From the NCBI RefSeq assembly GCF_039522585.1, contig NZ_BAAADR010000002.1: a DNA stretch of 64,000 nt, one strand, 5' to 3'. Positions 50,295-61,668 of this stretch are shown here, in pieces (position 1 is the first letter of the stretch; each line of letters starts with the position of its first letter). Under the pieces are notes generated by a model that was not told the DNA's origin, made no database searches, and saw only the letters and a list, made by a program, of their open reading frames with translations. This stretch comes from Bisbaumannia salifodinae (lineage in GTDB: Bacteria > Pseudomonadota > Gammaproteobacteria > Pseudomonadales > Halomonadaceae). The position numbers and the translations under genes are program-made.

Positions 50295-50558
50295 CTACTC
50301 GCTCTTCTGCTCTTCCAGGTACTTGTCGCGGTGGGCGCTGCAGCAGAACCAGTCGCCCCGCTCGCGCAGGGCGTCGGCCTCCGGCAGATGCACTTGGCAG
50401 TAGCGGCAGCGCACCATATGCCCCTCGGCGGCGGCCTGGTCGTCGCCCTCCAATAGCTCCTCCCGGTCGAGTTTCCACTCCCGATACATGCGATAGAGCT
50501 TGAGGCCGGCGAAGAAGAGAAGGGCGAAGATGATCAGGCGTATCAGCAAGAGATTCAT
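50295..50558 (-). CDS. PP0621-family small membrane-anchored protein
   Basis: 87 residues: one N-terminal membrane helix (MNLLLIRLIIFALLFFAGLKLY), then CRYCQVHLPEADAL and WFCCSAHRDKYLEE. The paired Cys and His residues suggest a zinc ribbon. This matches small conserved proteins of unknown function in Pseudomonas (PP0621 type). Function is not known. Confidence 0.82.
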   Translation of the reverse strand: MNLLLIRLIIFALLFFAGLKLYRMYREWKLDREELLEGDDQAAAEGHMVRCRYCQVHLPEADALRERGDWFCCSAHRDKYLEEQKSE

Positions 50559-50657
50559 CCTGGGGTGGCTCCCTGGTCGGGCGGCTTGGCTTTGCTACCT
50601 GAGCGGCCATGCGGGACAATGTGGGTTACCCGAGAGTTTCGAGAGATTTCCACGACC

Positions 50658-52289
50658 ATGCAAGACCTGACGCTGGTGATGGCCCAACTCGACCCCCTGG
50701 TCGGCGATATTCCCGGCAATACCGAGCGCGCCATCGAGGCGGTGCGGGAGGCCCGTATCGAGCATGGGGCCGATATCGTGGTGTTGCCGGAGCTGTGCCT
50801 GACCGGCTACCCGCCGGAGGACCTGCTGCTGCGCCCCTCCCTGGAGACCCGGCTGCGTCATGCGCGGTCGCGAATGGCCGAGAAGGTGGCCTCCGGGGTG
50901 CTGGTGATCGTCGGCTACCCGGGGATCCGCGAAGGCAAGCGCTACAATCTGGCCGGCCTGCTCTACAACGGTGAATGGCTCGACGAGTATGCCAAGCAGA
51001 GCCTGCCCAACTATCAGGTCTTCGACGAACAGCGCTACTTCGAGGCGGGCCATGCCCCCTTGGTGATCGACCATCTCGGCGTGCGCCTGGGCATCCTGAT
51101 CTGCGAGGACCTGTGGGCCGAGACTCCGGTGCTCCAGGCCCGGGATGCCGGGGCGGATATCCTGATCAGCCTCAACGCCTCGCCCTTCCACCATGACAAG
51201 CCCGCCGAGCGCCTGGCGCTGCTCAAGGCGCGGGCCGCCGAGGCGCGTCGCCCCCTGGTCTATGCCAACATGATCGGTGGCCAGGACGAGCTGGTCTTCG
51301 ATGGCGGCTCGGCCTGCGTCGACGCCGAGGGGGAGCTGCGGGTCCAGGCCCCCCACTGGGAGGTGGGGTTGATGCCGGTGCAGTTCGTCAATATCGACGG
51401 CCTCTGGGTGCCCCAGACCGGCGAGTGCGTAGAGGTGCCCGACCCCGAGGAGAACCTCTACTGCGCCCTGGTCACCGGGTTGCGTGACTACGTCAACAAG
51501 AGCGGCTTCCAGGGCGTGGTGCTGGGCCTCTCCGGGGGTATCGATTCGGCGCTGTCGCTGGCCATCGCCGTGGACGCCCTGGGACCCGAGCGGGTCCAGG
51601 CGGTGATGATGCCCTATCACTATACCGCCGAGATCTCCCAGGAGGACGCCGCCGCACAGGCGAAGCTGCTGGGGGTCCACTACGAGGTGCTGCCCATCGC
51701 CCCCATGGTGGAGGCCTTCACCGCCACCCTGGCGGACAGCTTCTCCGGCACCGAGCGGGACACCACCGAGGAGAACCTCCAGTCGCGTATCCGCGGCGTG
51801 CTGCTGATGGCGATCTCCAACAAGAAGGGGCTGATGGTACTGACCACCGGCAACAAGAGCGAGATGGCGGTGGGTTATGCCACCCTCTACGGCGATATGG
51901 TGGGGGGCTACAACGCCCTGAAGGATGTCTACAAGACCTGGGTCTACCGCCTGGCCCGCTGGCGCAACGCCCAGGAGCCGGCGATTCCCGAGCGGGTCAT
52001 CGAGCGCCCGCCGTCCGCGGAGCTGGCGCCGGATCAGCAGGACAGCGACTCCCTGCCCGACTACGACACCCTGGATGCCATCCTGGTGCGCTATATCGAG
52101 GGGGACATGAGCGCCGAGGCGATCATCGCCGCCGGCTTCGCGCGGGACGACGTCTATCGGGTGGTGCGCCTGGTGGACCGCTGCGAGTACAAGCGGCGCC
52201 AGGCCCCGGTGGGGGTGCGGGTGACGCCACGAGGCTTCGGCCGCGATCGCCGCTATCCCATCGTCAATGGCTGGCAGCCCGGCGACTAG
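50658..52289 (+). CDS. nadE: glutamine-dependent NAD+ synthetase NadE
   Basis: 543 residues. N-terminal nitrilase-type glutaminase (Glu in VVLPELCLTGYPPEDLL, Lys in EYAKQSLPNY, Cys in LICEDLWAE) and C-terminal synthetase with P-loop LGLSGGIDSALSLAIA and LTTGNKSEMAVGYATLYGDMVGG. The fused two-domain form uses glutamine as ammonia source. ATG at 50658 chosen from alignment to the family start MQDLTLVMAQLDP; the frame is open 31 codons upstream. Confidence 0.95.
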   Translation: MQDLTLVMAQLDPLVGDIPGNTERAIEAVREARIEHGADIVVLPELCLTGYPPEDLLLRPSLETRLRHARSRMAEKVASGVLVIVGYPGIREGKRYNLAGLLYNGEWLDEYAKQSLPNYQVFDEQRYFEAGHAPLVIDHLGVRLGILICEDLWAETPVLQARDAGADILISLNASPFHHDKPAERLALLKARAAEARRPLVYANMIGGQDELVFDGGSACVDAEGELRVQAPHWEVGLMPVQFVNIDGLWVPQTGECVEVPDPEENLYCALVTGLRDYVNKSGFQGVVLGLSGGIDSALSLAIAVDALGPERVQAVMMPYHYTAEISQEDAAAQAKLLGVHYEVLPIAPMVEAFTATLADSFSGTERDTTEENLQSRIRGVLLMAISNKKGLMVLTTGNKSEMAVGYATLYGDMVGGYNALKDVYKTWVYRLARWRNAQEPAIPERVIERPPSAELAPDQQDSDSLPDYDTLDAILVRYIEGDMSAEAIIAAGFARDDVYRVVRLVDRCEYKRRQAPVGVRVTPRGFGRDRRYPIVNGWQPGD

Positions 52290-52320
52290 GCAGATAACGC
52301 CGACGCCGGAGCGCCCAACG

Positions 52321-52350
52321 CAAGACGCCACCCCTCGGGGTGGCGTCTTG
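52321..52350. terminator. bidirectional terminator, nadE / bamD
   Basis: 13-bp perfect stem CAAGACGCCACCC/GGGTGGCGTCTTG with CTCG loop between convergent genes. Confidence 0.8.
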
Positions 52351-52383
52351 CTGAGTGCCTGTTACCGGATATCGGGCGCTGGC

Positions 52384-53190
52384 TCAGGCCGAGATCGCCG
52401 GCGCCTCGACATGCTTGGGACGGAAGCTGCGCCCCTGCAACCGCTCATGGTCGGGGGCATTGTCGATCAGGGTGCGCAGCACCTCCCGGGCCCGGTCATT
52501 CATCTCCAGGCCCATATAGCCTTCCACCATCACCGCCAGGGCATCCCGGGTGGCGGGGGTCTCCGGGTAGTTCTCGACCACCCAGCGGCCGCGCTCCACG
52601 GCGGCCAGGTAGGCACCGCGGCGCAGGTAGAAATCGGCCACGTGCAGCTCATGCTGGGCCAGCAGGTTGCGCAGGTAGACGATGCGCTGGCGGGCGTCCG
52701 GGGCGTACTCGCTGTCCGGGTAGCGCTCCACCAGGGCGCGAAAGTCGGTGTAGGCATCGCGGCTGGCGCCCAGGTCGCGCTTGGAGATATCGATCAGGCG
52801 CAGCCGCTCGAGGCTGAAGCGCCCCGCCTGCCAGGAGGCCAGGCCGCGCATATAGAGGGCGTAGTCGGCCTGGGGGTGACTGGGGTTCAGGCGAATGAAA
52901 CGGTTCGCCGCGGCCCGGGTCGCCTCCCAGTTATCGGTCTGGTAGTAGGTGTAGATCAGATCGAGCTGGGTCTGCTCGGCATAGTCGCCGAAGGGGAAGC
53001 GGGTATCCAGTGCCTCCAGCTCGTTCAGGGCGCTGGTGTAGTGGCCGCGCTCCAGGGAGCCGCGTGCCTGCTCGTAGAGCGCCTGCTCCTCGAGTTCGGG
53101 AACGCTCTCGCTGGTGGAGGCACAGCCGGCGAGCAGCAGGGCGGCCAGGGCGAAGGCACCGAGCCGGGTGCCGCTGGTAGAAACGCGCAT
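52384..53190 (-). CDS. bamD: outer-membrane assembly lipoprotein BamD
   Basis: 268 residues. Lipoprotein signal MRVSTSGTRLGAFALAALLLAGC (Cys23), then five TPR-like repeats (e.g. ALYEQARGSLERGHYTSALNELEALDTRFPFGDYAEQTQLDLIYTYYQTDNWEATRAAANRFIRLNPSHPQADYALYMRG). Essential part of the BAM complex with BamE at 6.2 kb. The start ATG 53190 has GAGG six bases upstream; two earlier in-frame ATGs lack spacing. Divergent from rluD. Confidence 0.95.
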   Translation of the reverse strand: MRVSTSGTRLGAFALAALLLAGCASTSESVPELEEQALYEQARGSLERGHYTSALNELEALDTRFPFGDYAEQTQLDLIYTYYQTDNWEATRAAANRFIRLNPSHPQADYALYMRGLASWQAGRFSLERLRLIDISKRDLGASRDAYTDFRALVERYPDSEYAPDARQRIVYLRNLLAQHELHVADFYLRRGAYLAAVERGRWVVENYPETPATRDALAVMVEGYMGLEMNDRAREVLRTLIDNAPDHERLQGRSFRPKHVEAPAISA

Positions 53191-53235
53191 TATCATCCTC
53201 GCATCAAACAACCCGGGGGCCGTGGTAGAATCGCC

Positions 53236-53263
53236 CCACTATAAAGCACCCACTATAAAACAC
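53236..53263 (+). repeat. 14-bp tandem repeat carrying two TATAAA boxes
   Basis: Two units CCACTATAAA(G/A)CAC (53236-53249, 53250-53263) differ at one base. Each has TATAAA (53240 and 53254), so this may supply alternative -10 elements for rluD. A TAGAAT lies at 53226-53231. Confidence 0.7.
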
Positions 53264-53313
53264 CCAGGCCCTAGCGGGGAAACCGGGTGTTAGCAGAGGC
53301 CAACGCCAGACCC

Positions 53314-54273
53314 ATGCCCGAGACTCTCAATCGTGAAGCCCGCGTGCTCGACGCCCAGGCCGGCCAGCGCCTGGATCAGGTGGCGGCGGAACTGTTCGGC
53401 GACTTCTCCCGGGAGCGCCTCAAGCAGTGGATCCTGCAGGGGGCCCTGACCCTGGACGGCGCGCCTGCCCGGCCCAAGGCCAAGGTCTATGGCGGCGAGA
53501 CGCTGCGCCTGGAGGCCGAGCTGGAAGAGCAGACCGCCCAGCACCAGGCCCAGGCCATCGACCTGGAGATCGTCCACGAGGACGAGGCGGTACTGGTGAT
53601 CGACAAGCCCGCCGACCTGGTGGTGCATCCGGCGGCGGGTAACCCCGATGGCACCCTGCTCAATGCCTTGCTTCACCACTGCCCGAGCCTCTCCCAGGTG
53701 CCCCGGGCCGGCATCGTGCATCGCCTCGACAAGGACACCACCGGCCTGATGGTGGTGGCCAAGACCTTGAGCGCCCAGGCGGCCCTGGTGGAGCAGCTCC
53801 AGGCACGCAGCGTCTCCCGGGAGTATGACGCCGTGGTCTCCGGGGTAATGACCGCCGGTGGCAAGGTGGATGCCCCCATCGGCCGCCATCCCAAGGATCG
53901 CAAACGCCAGGCGGTGGTCGCCGGTGGCAAGCCGGCGGTCACTCACTACCGGGTGGTGGATCGTTTTCGGGGTCATACCCATGTGCGTTGCCGCCTGGAG
54001 ACCGGGCGCACCCACCAGATCCGCGTGCACCTGGCGCACCTGCGTTTCCCCCTGGTGGGGGACCCCGTCTATGGCGGGCGCCTCAAGCTGCCGCCGGGGG
54101 CCTCGGATGAGCTCAAGGAGCTGCTGCGCCTCTTCCCCCGCCAGGCGCTGCATGCCCGCAAGCTGGCCTTCGTGCATCCCGTCAGCGGTGAAACGATGAC
54201 CTTTCGGGCGCCCTTGCCGGACGATATGCTGGCGCTGCTCGATTACCTGCGCGACGACAGCGAGGGGCCGTGA
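53314..54273 (+). CDS. rluD: 23S rRNA pseudouridine synthase RluD
   Basis: 319 residues from ATG 53314. N-terminal S4-like domain (LDQVAAELFGDFSRERLKQWILQGALTLDG) and catalytic domain with Asp in GIVHRLDKDTTGLMVVAKT; RLETGRTHQIRVHLAHLRFPLVGDPVYGG closes the site. Modifies helix 69 uridines. A GTG at 53287 is also in frame with GGGG nearby, but the ATG start matches E. coli RluD better. Overlaps pgeF by one base. Confidence 0.93.
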   Translation: MPETLNREARVLDAQAGQRLDQVAAELFGDFSRERLKQWILQGALTLDGAPARPKAKVYGGETLRLEAELEEQTAQHQAQAIDLEIVHEDEAVLVIDKPADLVVHPAAGNPDGTLLNALLHHCPSLSQVPRAGIVHRLDKDTTGLMVVAKTLSAQAALVEQLQARSVSREYDAVVSGVMTAGGKVDAPIGRHPKDRKRQAVVAGGKPAVTHYRVVDRFRGHTHVRCRLETGRTHQIRVHLAHLRFPLVGDPVYGGRLKLPPGASDELKELLRLFPRQALHARKLAFVHPVSGETMTFRAPLPDDMLALLDYLRDDSEGP

Positions 54274-55034
54274 TGAACGACGCCTACGACGAGGCCCTGC
54301 AGCCCACCCTGCTGCTGCCGGACTGGCCGGCGCCCAGCACCGTGGGGGCCTTCGTGACCACCCGCGAGACCGGCCCCAGCCAGGGCCCCTTCGCGGCCTT
54401 CAATACCGCTCGCCATGTGGGCGATGAGCCCGCCATGGTGGAACGCTGCCGGGAACTGCTGCGCGCCGAACTGGATGATGACCGCCCCCTGCTATGGCTC
54501 GATCAGGTGCATGGCGCCAAGGTGCAACTGGGCTATGTGGCGGATATCCCCCAGGCGGATGCCGCCGTGGCCCTGGACCAGCGCTATGCCTGCGTGGTGC
54601 AGACCGCCGACTGCCTGCCGGTGTTCTTCTGCGATCGCCGCGGTACCCGGGTAGGCCTGGCCCATGCCGGCTGGCGGGGCCTGGCCGGCGGCGTGCTGGA
54701 GGCCACGGTGGCGTCCCTGCGCTGCGAGCCGGAGGAACTGATGGCGTGGCTGGGGCCGGCCATCTCCAAGGCGCAGTTCGAGGTGGGGCCCGAGGTCTTC
54801 GAGGCCTTCGTCGCCTTCCAGCCCGAGGCCGCCGAGGCCTTCGAGCCCAGCCCCTATCGCCTGGGCCACTATATGGCGGATATCTACCGCCTGGCGCGGT
54901 TGCGCCTGGAGCGCCTGGGCATCGGTCAGATCAGCGGTGGCCACTTCTGCACCGCCTGCGAGCCGCGCTTCTACTCCCACCGCCGCGATGACGGCCAGAC
55001 CGGCCGCATGGCCAGCGTGATCTGGCTGCGCTAA
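54273..55034 (+). CDS. pgeF: peptidoglycan editing factor PgeF (YfiH)
   Basis: 253 residues of the YfiH/LACC1 family. Conserved metal or active residues are His in WLDQVHGAKV, Cys in VQTADCLPVFFCD and His in GLAHAGWRGLAGGV; the C terminus has FCTACEPRFYSHRRD. Members act as copper-independent purine-nucleoside enzymes and, in E. coli, edit L-Ser-containing muropeptide precursors. rluD-pgeF-clpB order is conserved. ATG at 54273; GTG at 54270 is in frame. Confidence 0.93.
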   Translation: MNDAYDEALQPTLLLPDWPAPSTVGAFVTTRETGPSQGPFAAFNTARHVGDEPAMVERCRELLRAELDDDRPLLWLDQVHGAKVQLGYVADIPQADAAVALDQRYACVVQTADCLPVFFCDRRGTRVGLAHAGWRGLAGGVLEATVASLRCEPEELMAWLGPAISKAQFEVGPEVFEAFVAFQPEAAEAFEPSPYRLGHYMADIYRLARLRLERLGIGQISGGHFCTACEPRFYSHRRDDGQTGRMASVIWLR

Positions 55035-55146
55035 CGCGCTAGCGCCGAGCTTCAAGCGGCAAGTCGCCAGGAAACCCGTGAGCGACAAGCCTAAGGAGCA
55101 AGCCACAAGGCTCCCCTTGTCGCCCGCGGGGTCGGGCGCATATTGC

Positions 55147-55192
55147 CTTGCTCCTTGCTCCTTGCTCCTTGCTCCTTGCTCCTTGCTCCTTG
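55147..55192 (+). repeat. heptanucleotide tandem repeat (CTTGCTC)n
   Basis: Six perfect CTTGCTC copies (55147-55188) plus CTTG, in the pgeF-clpB gap, about 40 bases upstream of the clpB promoter candidate. AAGGAGCAAG at 55093-55102 is complementary to a repeat junction, so a hairpin can form. Confidence 0.9.
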
Positions 55193-55230
55193 ATATAGAT
55201 CAACCCACCCCGGGTTATCCCCCCACGCCT

Positions 55231-55259
55231 CTTGAAAGCCGCCTACCCTACCTCCATTG
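55231..55259 (+). promoter_or_regulatory. sigma32-type promoter for clpB
   Basis: CTTGAAA (55231-55237), 14-base spacer, CTCCATTG (55252-55259): perfect -35, two mismatches in the -10 against CCCCATNT. It lies 70 bases before the clpB start. Confidence 0.6.
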
Positions 55260-55329
55260 ATAAGGTCAAGACATGATCAAGGGTCAGGCGGTGCGTCCGA
55301 GCGTATCGCTACCCCGTAGGAGGAGAGCG

Positions 55330-57912
<2,583 letters not shown>

Positions 57913-57935
57913 ACGCCGAGGTGCCCGGCGAGTGT

Positions 57936-57965
57936 CGCGGGCCCACCCTTCGGGGTGGGCCCGCG
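57936..57965 (+). terminator. clpB terminator
   Basis: 13-bp perfect stem CGCGGGCCCACCC/GGGTGGGCCCGCG with a stable TTCG loop, then CCCTTTTGG. Confidence 0.9.
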
Positions 57966-58038
57966 CCCTTTTGGGGACACATGCGGTGGAAATTCTTGCC
58001 GAATCGGCCTGTTTGGGCTACCCGAGGCCCCTTGGCGG

Positions 58039-58368
58039 TTGACAGCCTCGCGACGCTATTGGAATCTTGACGGTTCCTGATCGCGGGCGCGGACTCCGCT
58101 GGGCGACCCCCAGATACCGCGTGAAGGGTAGGCCGCAGGGCCTCTACCCGCCGAAGGACTTCCGGGTTCGGGCTATCCGCCTGGCCTGGCCAATGCCCCG
58201 ACGCGGCGAACCGCCGCGATGAGAGTGCAGGCCCTAACCGGGCCCCATCAGCCAGGGTTTGGCATCAGGTGCCGGCTAATGCCGGCAGCGGCGTACCGCC
58301 GCACTCGAACTCCACCACCGCCTGATGCGGTGGGGACTCGCACTCGAGACCTCCAGGGGAGAAACACA
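58039..58368 (+). promoter_or_regulatory. ilvBN upstream region: promoter candidate and structured leader
   Basis: The 400-base gap before ilvB holds no convincing gene. TTGACA (58039-58044) is a -35 candidate with AATCTT 18 bases on. The rest folds strongly: TGCCGGC-TAAT-GCCGGCA (58270-58287), GCGGCG-TAC-CGCCGC (58288-58302), and CCACCGC-CTGAT-GCGGTGG (58315-58333). GCATCAGG (58262-58269) can instead pair with CCTGATGC (58321-58328), which excludes the last hairpin. An attenuator or RNA switch is possible; I found no leader peptide rich in Ile, Val or Leu codons. Confidence 0.45.
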
Positions 58369-60093
58369 GTGGAACTGCTTTCCGGCGCCGATATGATCGC
58401 CCGCTTCCTCCAGGATGAGGGCGTCGAATACATCTATGGCTATCCGGGCGGGGCGGCGTTGCATATCTATGACGCTCTCTTCCGCCAGGACAAGGTCAAG
58501 CACATCCTGGTGCGGCACGAACAGGCCGCCACCCATGCCGCCGACGGCTATGCCCGGGCCTCCGGCAAGCCCGGCGTGGTACTGGTCACCTCGGGCCCCG
58601 GCGCCACCAATGCCGTGACCGGTATCGCCACCGCTTATATGGACTCGATTCCCATGGTGGTGATCTGTGGCCAGGTCATGAGTCACCTGATCGGCGATGA
58701 CGCCTTCCAGGAGACCGATATCATCGGGGTGACCCGCCCCATCGTGAAGCACAGCTTCTCCATCAAGCACCCCAGCGAGATTCCCGAGGTGCTGAAGAAG
58801 GCCTTCTACCTGGCGGCTACCGGTCGCCCCGGCCCGGTGGTGGTGGATATCCCCAAGGATATGGCCTCGCCCACCGAGCGCTACGAGTACGTCTATCCGA
58901 AGAAGGTCAAGCTGCGCTCCTACAATCCGGTGACCCGCGGCCATACCGGCCAGATCAAGAAGGCCGTGGAGCTGATGCTCAAGGCCAAGCGCCCGGTCTT
59001 CTATACCGGCGGCGGCGTGGTCAGCGGCGGGGCCAGCGAGGCCCTCACCGACCTGGTGCGGCGCCTGGGCTACCCCATCACCACCACCCTGATGGGCATC
59101 GGCGCCTACCCGCAGAGCGATCGTCAGTGCCTGGGCTGGCTGGGCATGCACGGCTCCTATGAGTCGAACATGGCCATGCACCATGCCGACCTGATCATCG
59201 CCATCGGCGCACGCTTCGATGACCGGGTGACCAACAACACCTCCAAGTTCTGTCCCACCGCCAAGATCATCCACGTGGATATCGACCCCAGCTCGGTCTC
59301 CAAGACGGTGCGTGCCGACGTGCCCATCGTCGGCCCGGCGGGCAGCGTGATCAACGAGATGATCAGCCTGGTGCAGGGCAAGGAGATCGGTCACCCCGAG
59401 GCCCTCTCCGAGTGGTGGCAGAAGATCGACGGCTGGCGCGAGGAGCGCACCGGCAAGCTCTACGAGCCCTCGGCGCCCGGCGAGAAGATCAAGCCCCAGG
59501 CGGTGATCGAGGCGATGTGCCGGGTCACCCGCGGCGAGGCCTTCGTCACCACCGACGTGGGCCAGCATCAGATGTTCGCGGCCCAGTACTACAAGTTCGA
59601 CAAGCCCAACCGTTTCATCACCTCCGGTGGCCTCGGCACCATGGGCTTCGGCTTCCCGGCGGCCATGGGCATCAAGCAGAACTTCCCCGAGGATCAGGTG
59701 ATCTGCGTTACCGGGGAAGGCAGCTTCCAGATGATGATGCAGGAGCTCTCCACCTGTAAGCAGTACGGGGTGGGGGTGAAGATCGTCAACCTGAACAATG
59801 CCTCCCTGGGCATGGTGCGCCAGTGGCAGGACCTCAACTACAAGTCCCGCCACGCCCACTCCTATATGGAGTCGCTGCCCGACTTCCAGAAGCTGATCGA
59901 GGCCTATGGTTTCACGGCGCTGCGGGTGGAGACCCTGGACGAGCTCGAGCCGGCGCTGGAGCGTACCTTCGCCGACAAGCACGAGCTGGTGTTCCTCGAT
60001 GTCCAGGTGGACCCCCGTGAACACGTCTATCCGATGCAGGTGCCCCTGGGCTCCATGCGCGACATGCTGCTTTCGAAGACGGAGCGAACCTGA
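58369..60093 (+). CDS. ilvB: acetolactate synthase large subunit (IlvB/IlvI type)
   Basis: 574 residues; first step of valine, leucine and isoleucine synthesis, ThDP-, FAD- and Mg-dependent. Catalytic Glu51 in LVRHEQAATHAADGYARASGKPG; central domain ARFDDRVTNNTSKF; ThDP-metal motif TGEGSFQMMMQELSTCKQYGVGVKIVNLNN. Start GTG at 58369 follows GGGGAG by eight bases and matches the family N terminus MELLSGADMIARFLQDEGVEYIYGYPGG; the frame upstream to 58219 is open only by chance. Coupled to ilvN by a one-base overlap. Confidence 0.96.
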   Translation: MELLSGADMIARFLQDEGVEYIYGYPGGAALHIYDALFRQDKVKHILVRHEQAATHAADGYARASGKPGVVLVTSGPGATNAVTGIATAYMDSIPMVVICGQVMSHLIGDDAFQETDIIGVTRPIVKHSFSIKHPSEIPEVLKKAFYLAATGRPGPVVVDIPKDMASPTERYEYVYPKKVKLRSYNPVTRGHTGQIKKAVELMLKAKRPVFYTGGGVVSGGASEALTDLVRRLGYPITTTLMGIGAYPQSDRQCLGWLGMHGSYESNMAMHHADLIIAIGARFDDRVTNNTSKFCPTAKIIHVDIDPSSVSKTVRADVPIVGPAGSVINEMISLVQGKEIGHPEALSEWWQKIDGWREERTGKLYEPSAPGEKIKPQAVIEAMCRVTRGEAFVTTDVGQHQMFAAQYYKFDKPNRFITSGGLGTMGFGFPAAMGIKQNFPEDQVICVTGEGSFQMMMQELSTCKQYGVGVKIVNLNNASLGMVRQWQDLNYKSRHAHSYMESLPDFQKLIEAYGFTALRVETLDELEPALERTFADKHELVFLDVQVDPREHVYPMQVPLGSMRDMLLSKTERT

Positions 60094-60584
60094 TGCGCCA
60101 TATCATCTCGATCCTGATGGAAAACGAACCCGGCGCCCTGTCTCGCGTGGTGGGGCTCTTCGCCCAGCGTAACTACAATATCGAGACGCTGAACGTGGCG
60201 CCCACCGAGGATCCGTCCCTGTCGCGGCTGACCGTGACCACCGTGGGTGACGACCGGGTGATCGAACAGATCACCAAGCACCTCAATAAGCTGATCGACG
60301 TGGTCAAGCTGGTGGACCTCACCGAAGGCAACCATATCGAGCGCGAGCTGATGCTGGTCAAGGTCAAGGCCCTGGGGGCCGCCCGCGACGAGGTGAAGCG
60401 CACCGCGGATATCTTCCGCGCGCAGATCGTCGACGTGACCGCCAGCCTCTACACGGTGCAGATCACCGGCGATGCCGGCAAGCTGGACGCCTTCCTGCAG
60501 GCCATGGCGCCCATCGGCATCCTCGAGGTGGCGCGCACCGGGGTGTCGGGAATAGCCCGCGGCGACAAGGTATTGTCCCTCTGA
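60093..60584 (+). CDS. ilvN: acetolactate synthase regulatory subunit (IlvN/IlvH type)
   Basis: 163 residues, IlvH length. N-terminal ACT domain (MRHIISILMENEPGALSRVVGLFAQRNYNIETLNVAPTED) binds valine for feedback control; the C-terminal half (RELMLVKVKALGAARDEVKRTADIFRAQIVDV) activates the catalytic subunit. Start overlaps the ilvB stop. Confidence 0.96.
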   Translation: MRHIISILMENEPGALSRVVGLFAQRNYNIETLNVAPTEDPSLSRLTVTTVGDDRVIEQITKHLNKLIDVVKLVDLTEGNHIERELMLVKVKALGAARDEVKRTADIFRAQIVDVTASLYTVQITGDAGKLDAFLQAMAPIGILEVARTGVSGIARGDKVLSL

Positions 60585-60722
60585 TTTACTACTGCGCTCG
60601 ATATCTCGGCCGCCGGCGGTGCTCGCAATCCTCATTGAGCAGCCAGTCAACTCCGGTTGCTGTGCTCCGGCGGCAGCCGACCTATCTTCGCTCGTGACGT
60701 AAATCTACTCATCGTTGAGACA

Positions 60723-60750
60723 CAAGCGCCGCCCCTCGGGGCGGCGCTTG
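60723..60750. terminator. bidirectional terminator, ilvN / ilvY
   Basis: 12-bp perfect stem CAAGCGCCGCCC/GGGCGGCGCTTG with CTCG loop between convergent genes. Confidence 0.8.
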
Positions 60751-60753
60751 CGT

Positions 60754-61641
60754 TTAGCGGGCCGCCACCTGCTGCCAGAGCGCCCTTAGCAGGGGGCTCC
60801 GCAGGCGCCGATGCAGCACGCACAGGCCCACATCGTAGTGGGGCAGCTCCGGCTTGACCGCGAGCGGCCGCACCCGCGCCCGCAACGGGCTGTTGTCCAG
60901 CACGATCTGCGGCACCACGCCGATGCCGAAGCCCAGGCCCACCATGCTGACGATCGCCTCGTGGCCGGCCACCTGGGCATAGATGCGCGGGGTGATGCCG
61001 AGTGCCTTGAACCAGGTGTCGGCATACTCCCGGGAGAGTCCCGACTCGGAGAGGATCATCGGCACCTCGGCCCAGGCCCGGGCCTCGGGTATCTCGGGCG
61101 TGGTCGGCAGCCACGCCGGGGTGTCCCGGGGGGCGATAAACACCAGCGGCGAGCGGGTCAGCGACTTGAAGGCCAGGGCCTCGGGGGGCGTGCGGTGGCG
61201 TGGGGTGATGGCCATGTCCTCCTCGCCGGCCAGCACCCGACTCATGGCCTCCGCCGGGTCGCCGGTATGCAGCTTGAGTTCGATGCGTGGGTGGTGGCGG
61301 CGAAACTCGCTGAGCAGCTCGTAGAGGAAGCTGTAGCTGGCGGTTACCGAGCAGTAGACGCTGATCTCCCCCTGCAAGGCCTGGCTCTGCTCCATCAGCT
61401 CGTGGCGCACCAGCTCCCACTGCTCTAGGGCCTCCCTGGCGTAGGCCTGGAAGCGCAGCCCCTGGGGCGTCAGGGCCACGTGGCGGTTATCCCGCTCGAA
61501 GAGCGCCACCCCCAGGCTCTCCTCCAACTGGCGAATGGTACGGCTCAGGGTCGAGGGGCTGACATGGCAGGCGTCGCTGGCGCGGCCGAAGTGGAGGTTC
61601 TCGGCGAGGGCCAGGAATTGCTTCAGGGGGCGCATATCCAT
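60754..61641 (-). CDS. ilvY: LysR-type regulator IlvY
   Basis: 295 residues from ATG 61641. N-terminal winged helix MDMRPLKQFLALAENLHFGRASDACHVSPSTLSRTIRQLEESLGVALFERDNRHVALTPQG matches E. coli IlvY (MDLRDLKTFLHLAESRHFGR). The C-terminal domain binds the inducer, acetolactate or acetohydroxybutyrate in E. coli. It is divergent from ilvC, its known target, and adjacent to ilvBN. The frame is open to 61800, but those codons overlap the operator region and are not used. Confidence 0.92.
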   Translation of the reverse strand: MDMRPLKQFLALAENLHFGRASDACHVSPSTLSRTIRQLEESLGVALFERDNRHVALTPQGLRFQAYAREALEQWELVRHELMEQSQALQGEISVYCSVTASYSFLYELLSEFRRHHPRIELKLHTGDPAEAMSRVLAGEEDMAITPRHRTPPEALAFKSLTRSPLVFIAPRDTPAWLPTTPEIPEARAWAEVPMILSESGLSREYADTWFKALGITPRIYAQVAGHEAIVSMVGLGFGIGVVPQIVLDNSPLRARVRPLAVKPELPHYDVGLCVLHRRLRSPLLRALWQQVAAR

Positions 61642-61668
61642 GGTGTGTTTCACATTTCGGTTCGTTGT

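Noticed and set aside
55147..55192. CRISPR array
   Set aside because: The 7-mer copies are contiguous with no spacers and no cas genes nearby; it is a simple tandem repeat.
58219..58368. N-terminal extension of IlvB by 50 residues
   Set aside because: The extension is Arg/Pro-rich, not conserved in the family, and coincides with the structured leader. GTG 58369 has a ribosome-binding site and the family's N terminus.
58039..58368. Classic ilv attenuator with leader peptide
   Set aside because: No short frame rich in Ile, Val or Leu codons with a ribosome-binding site was found, and no T-run follows the hairpins.
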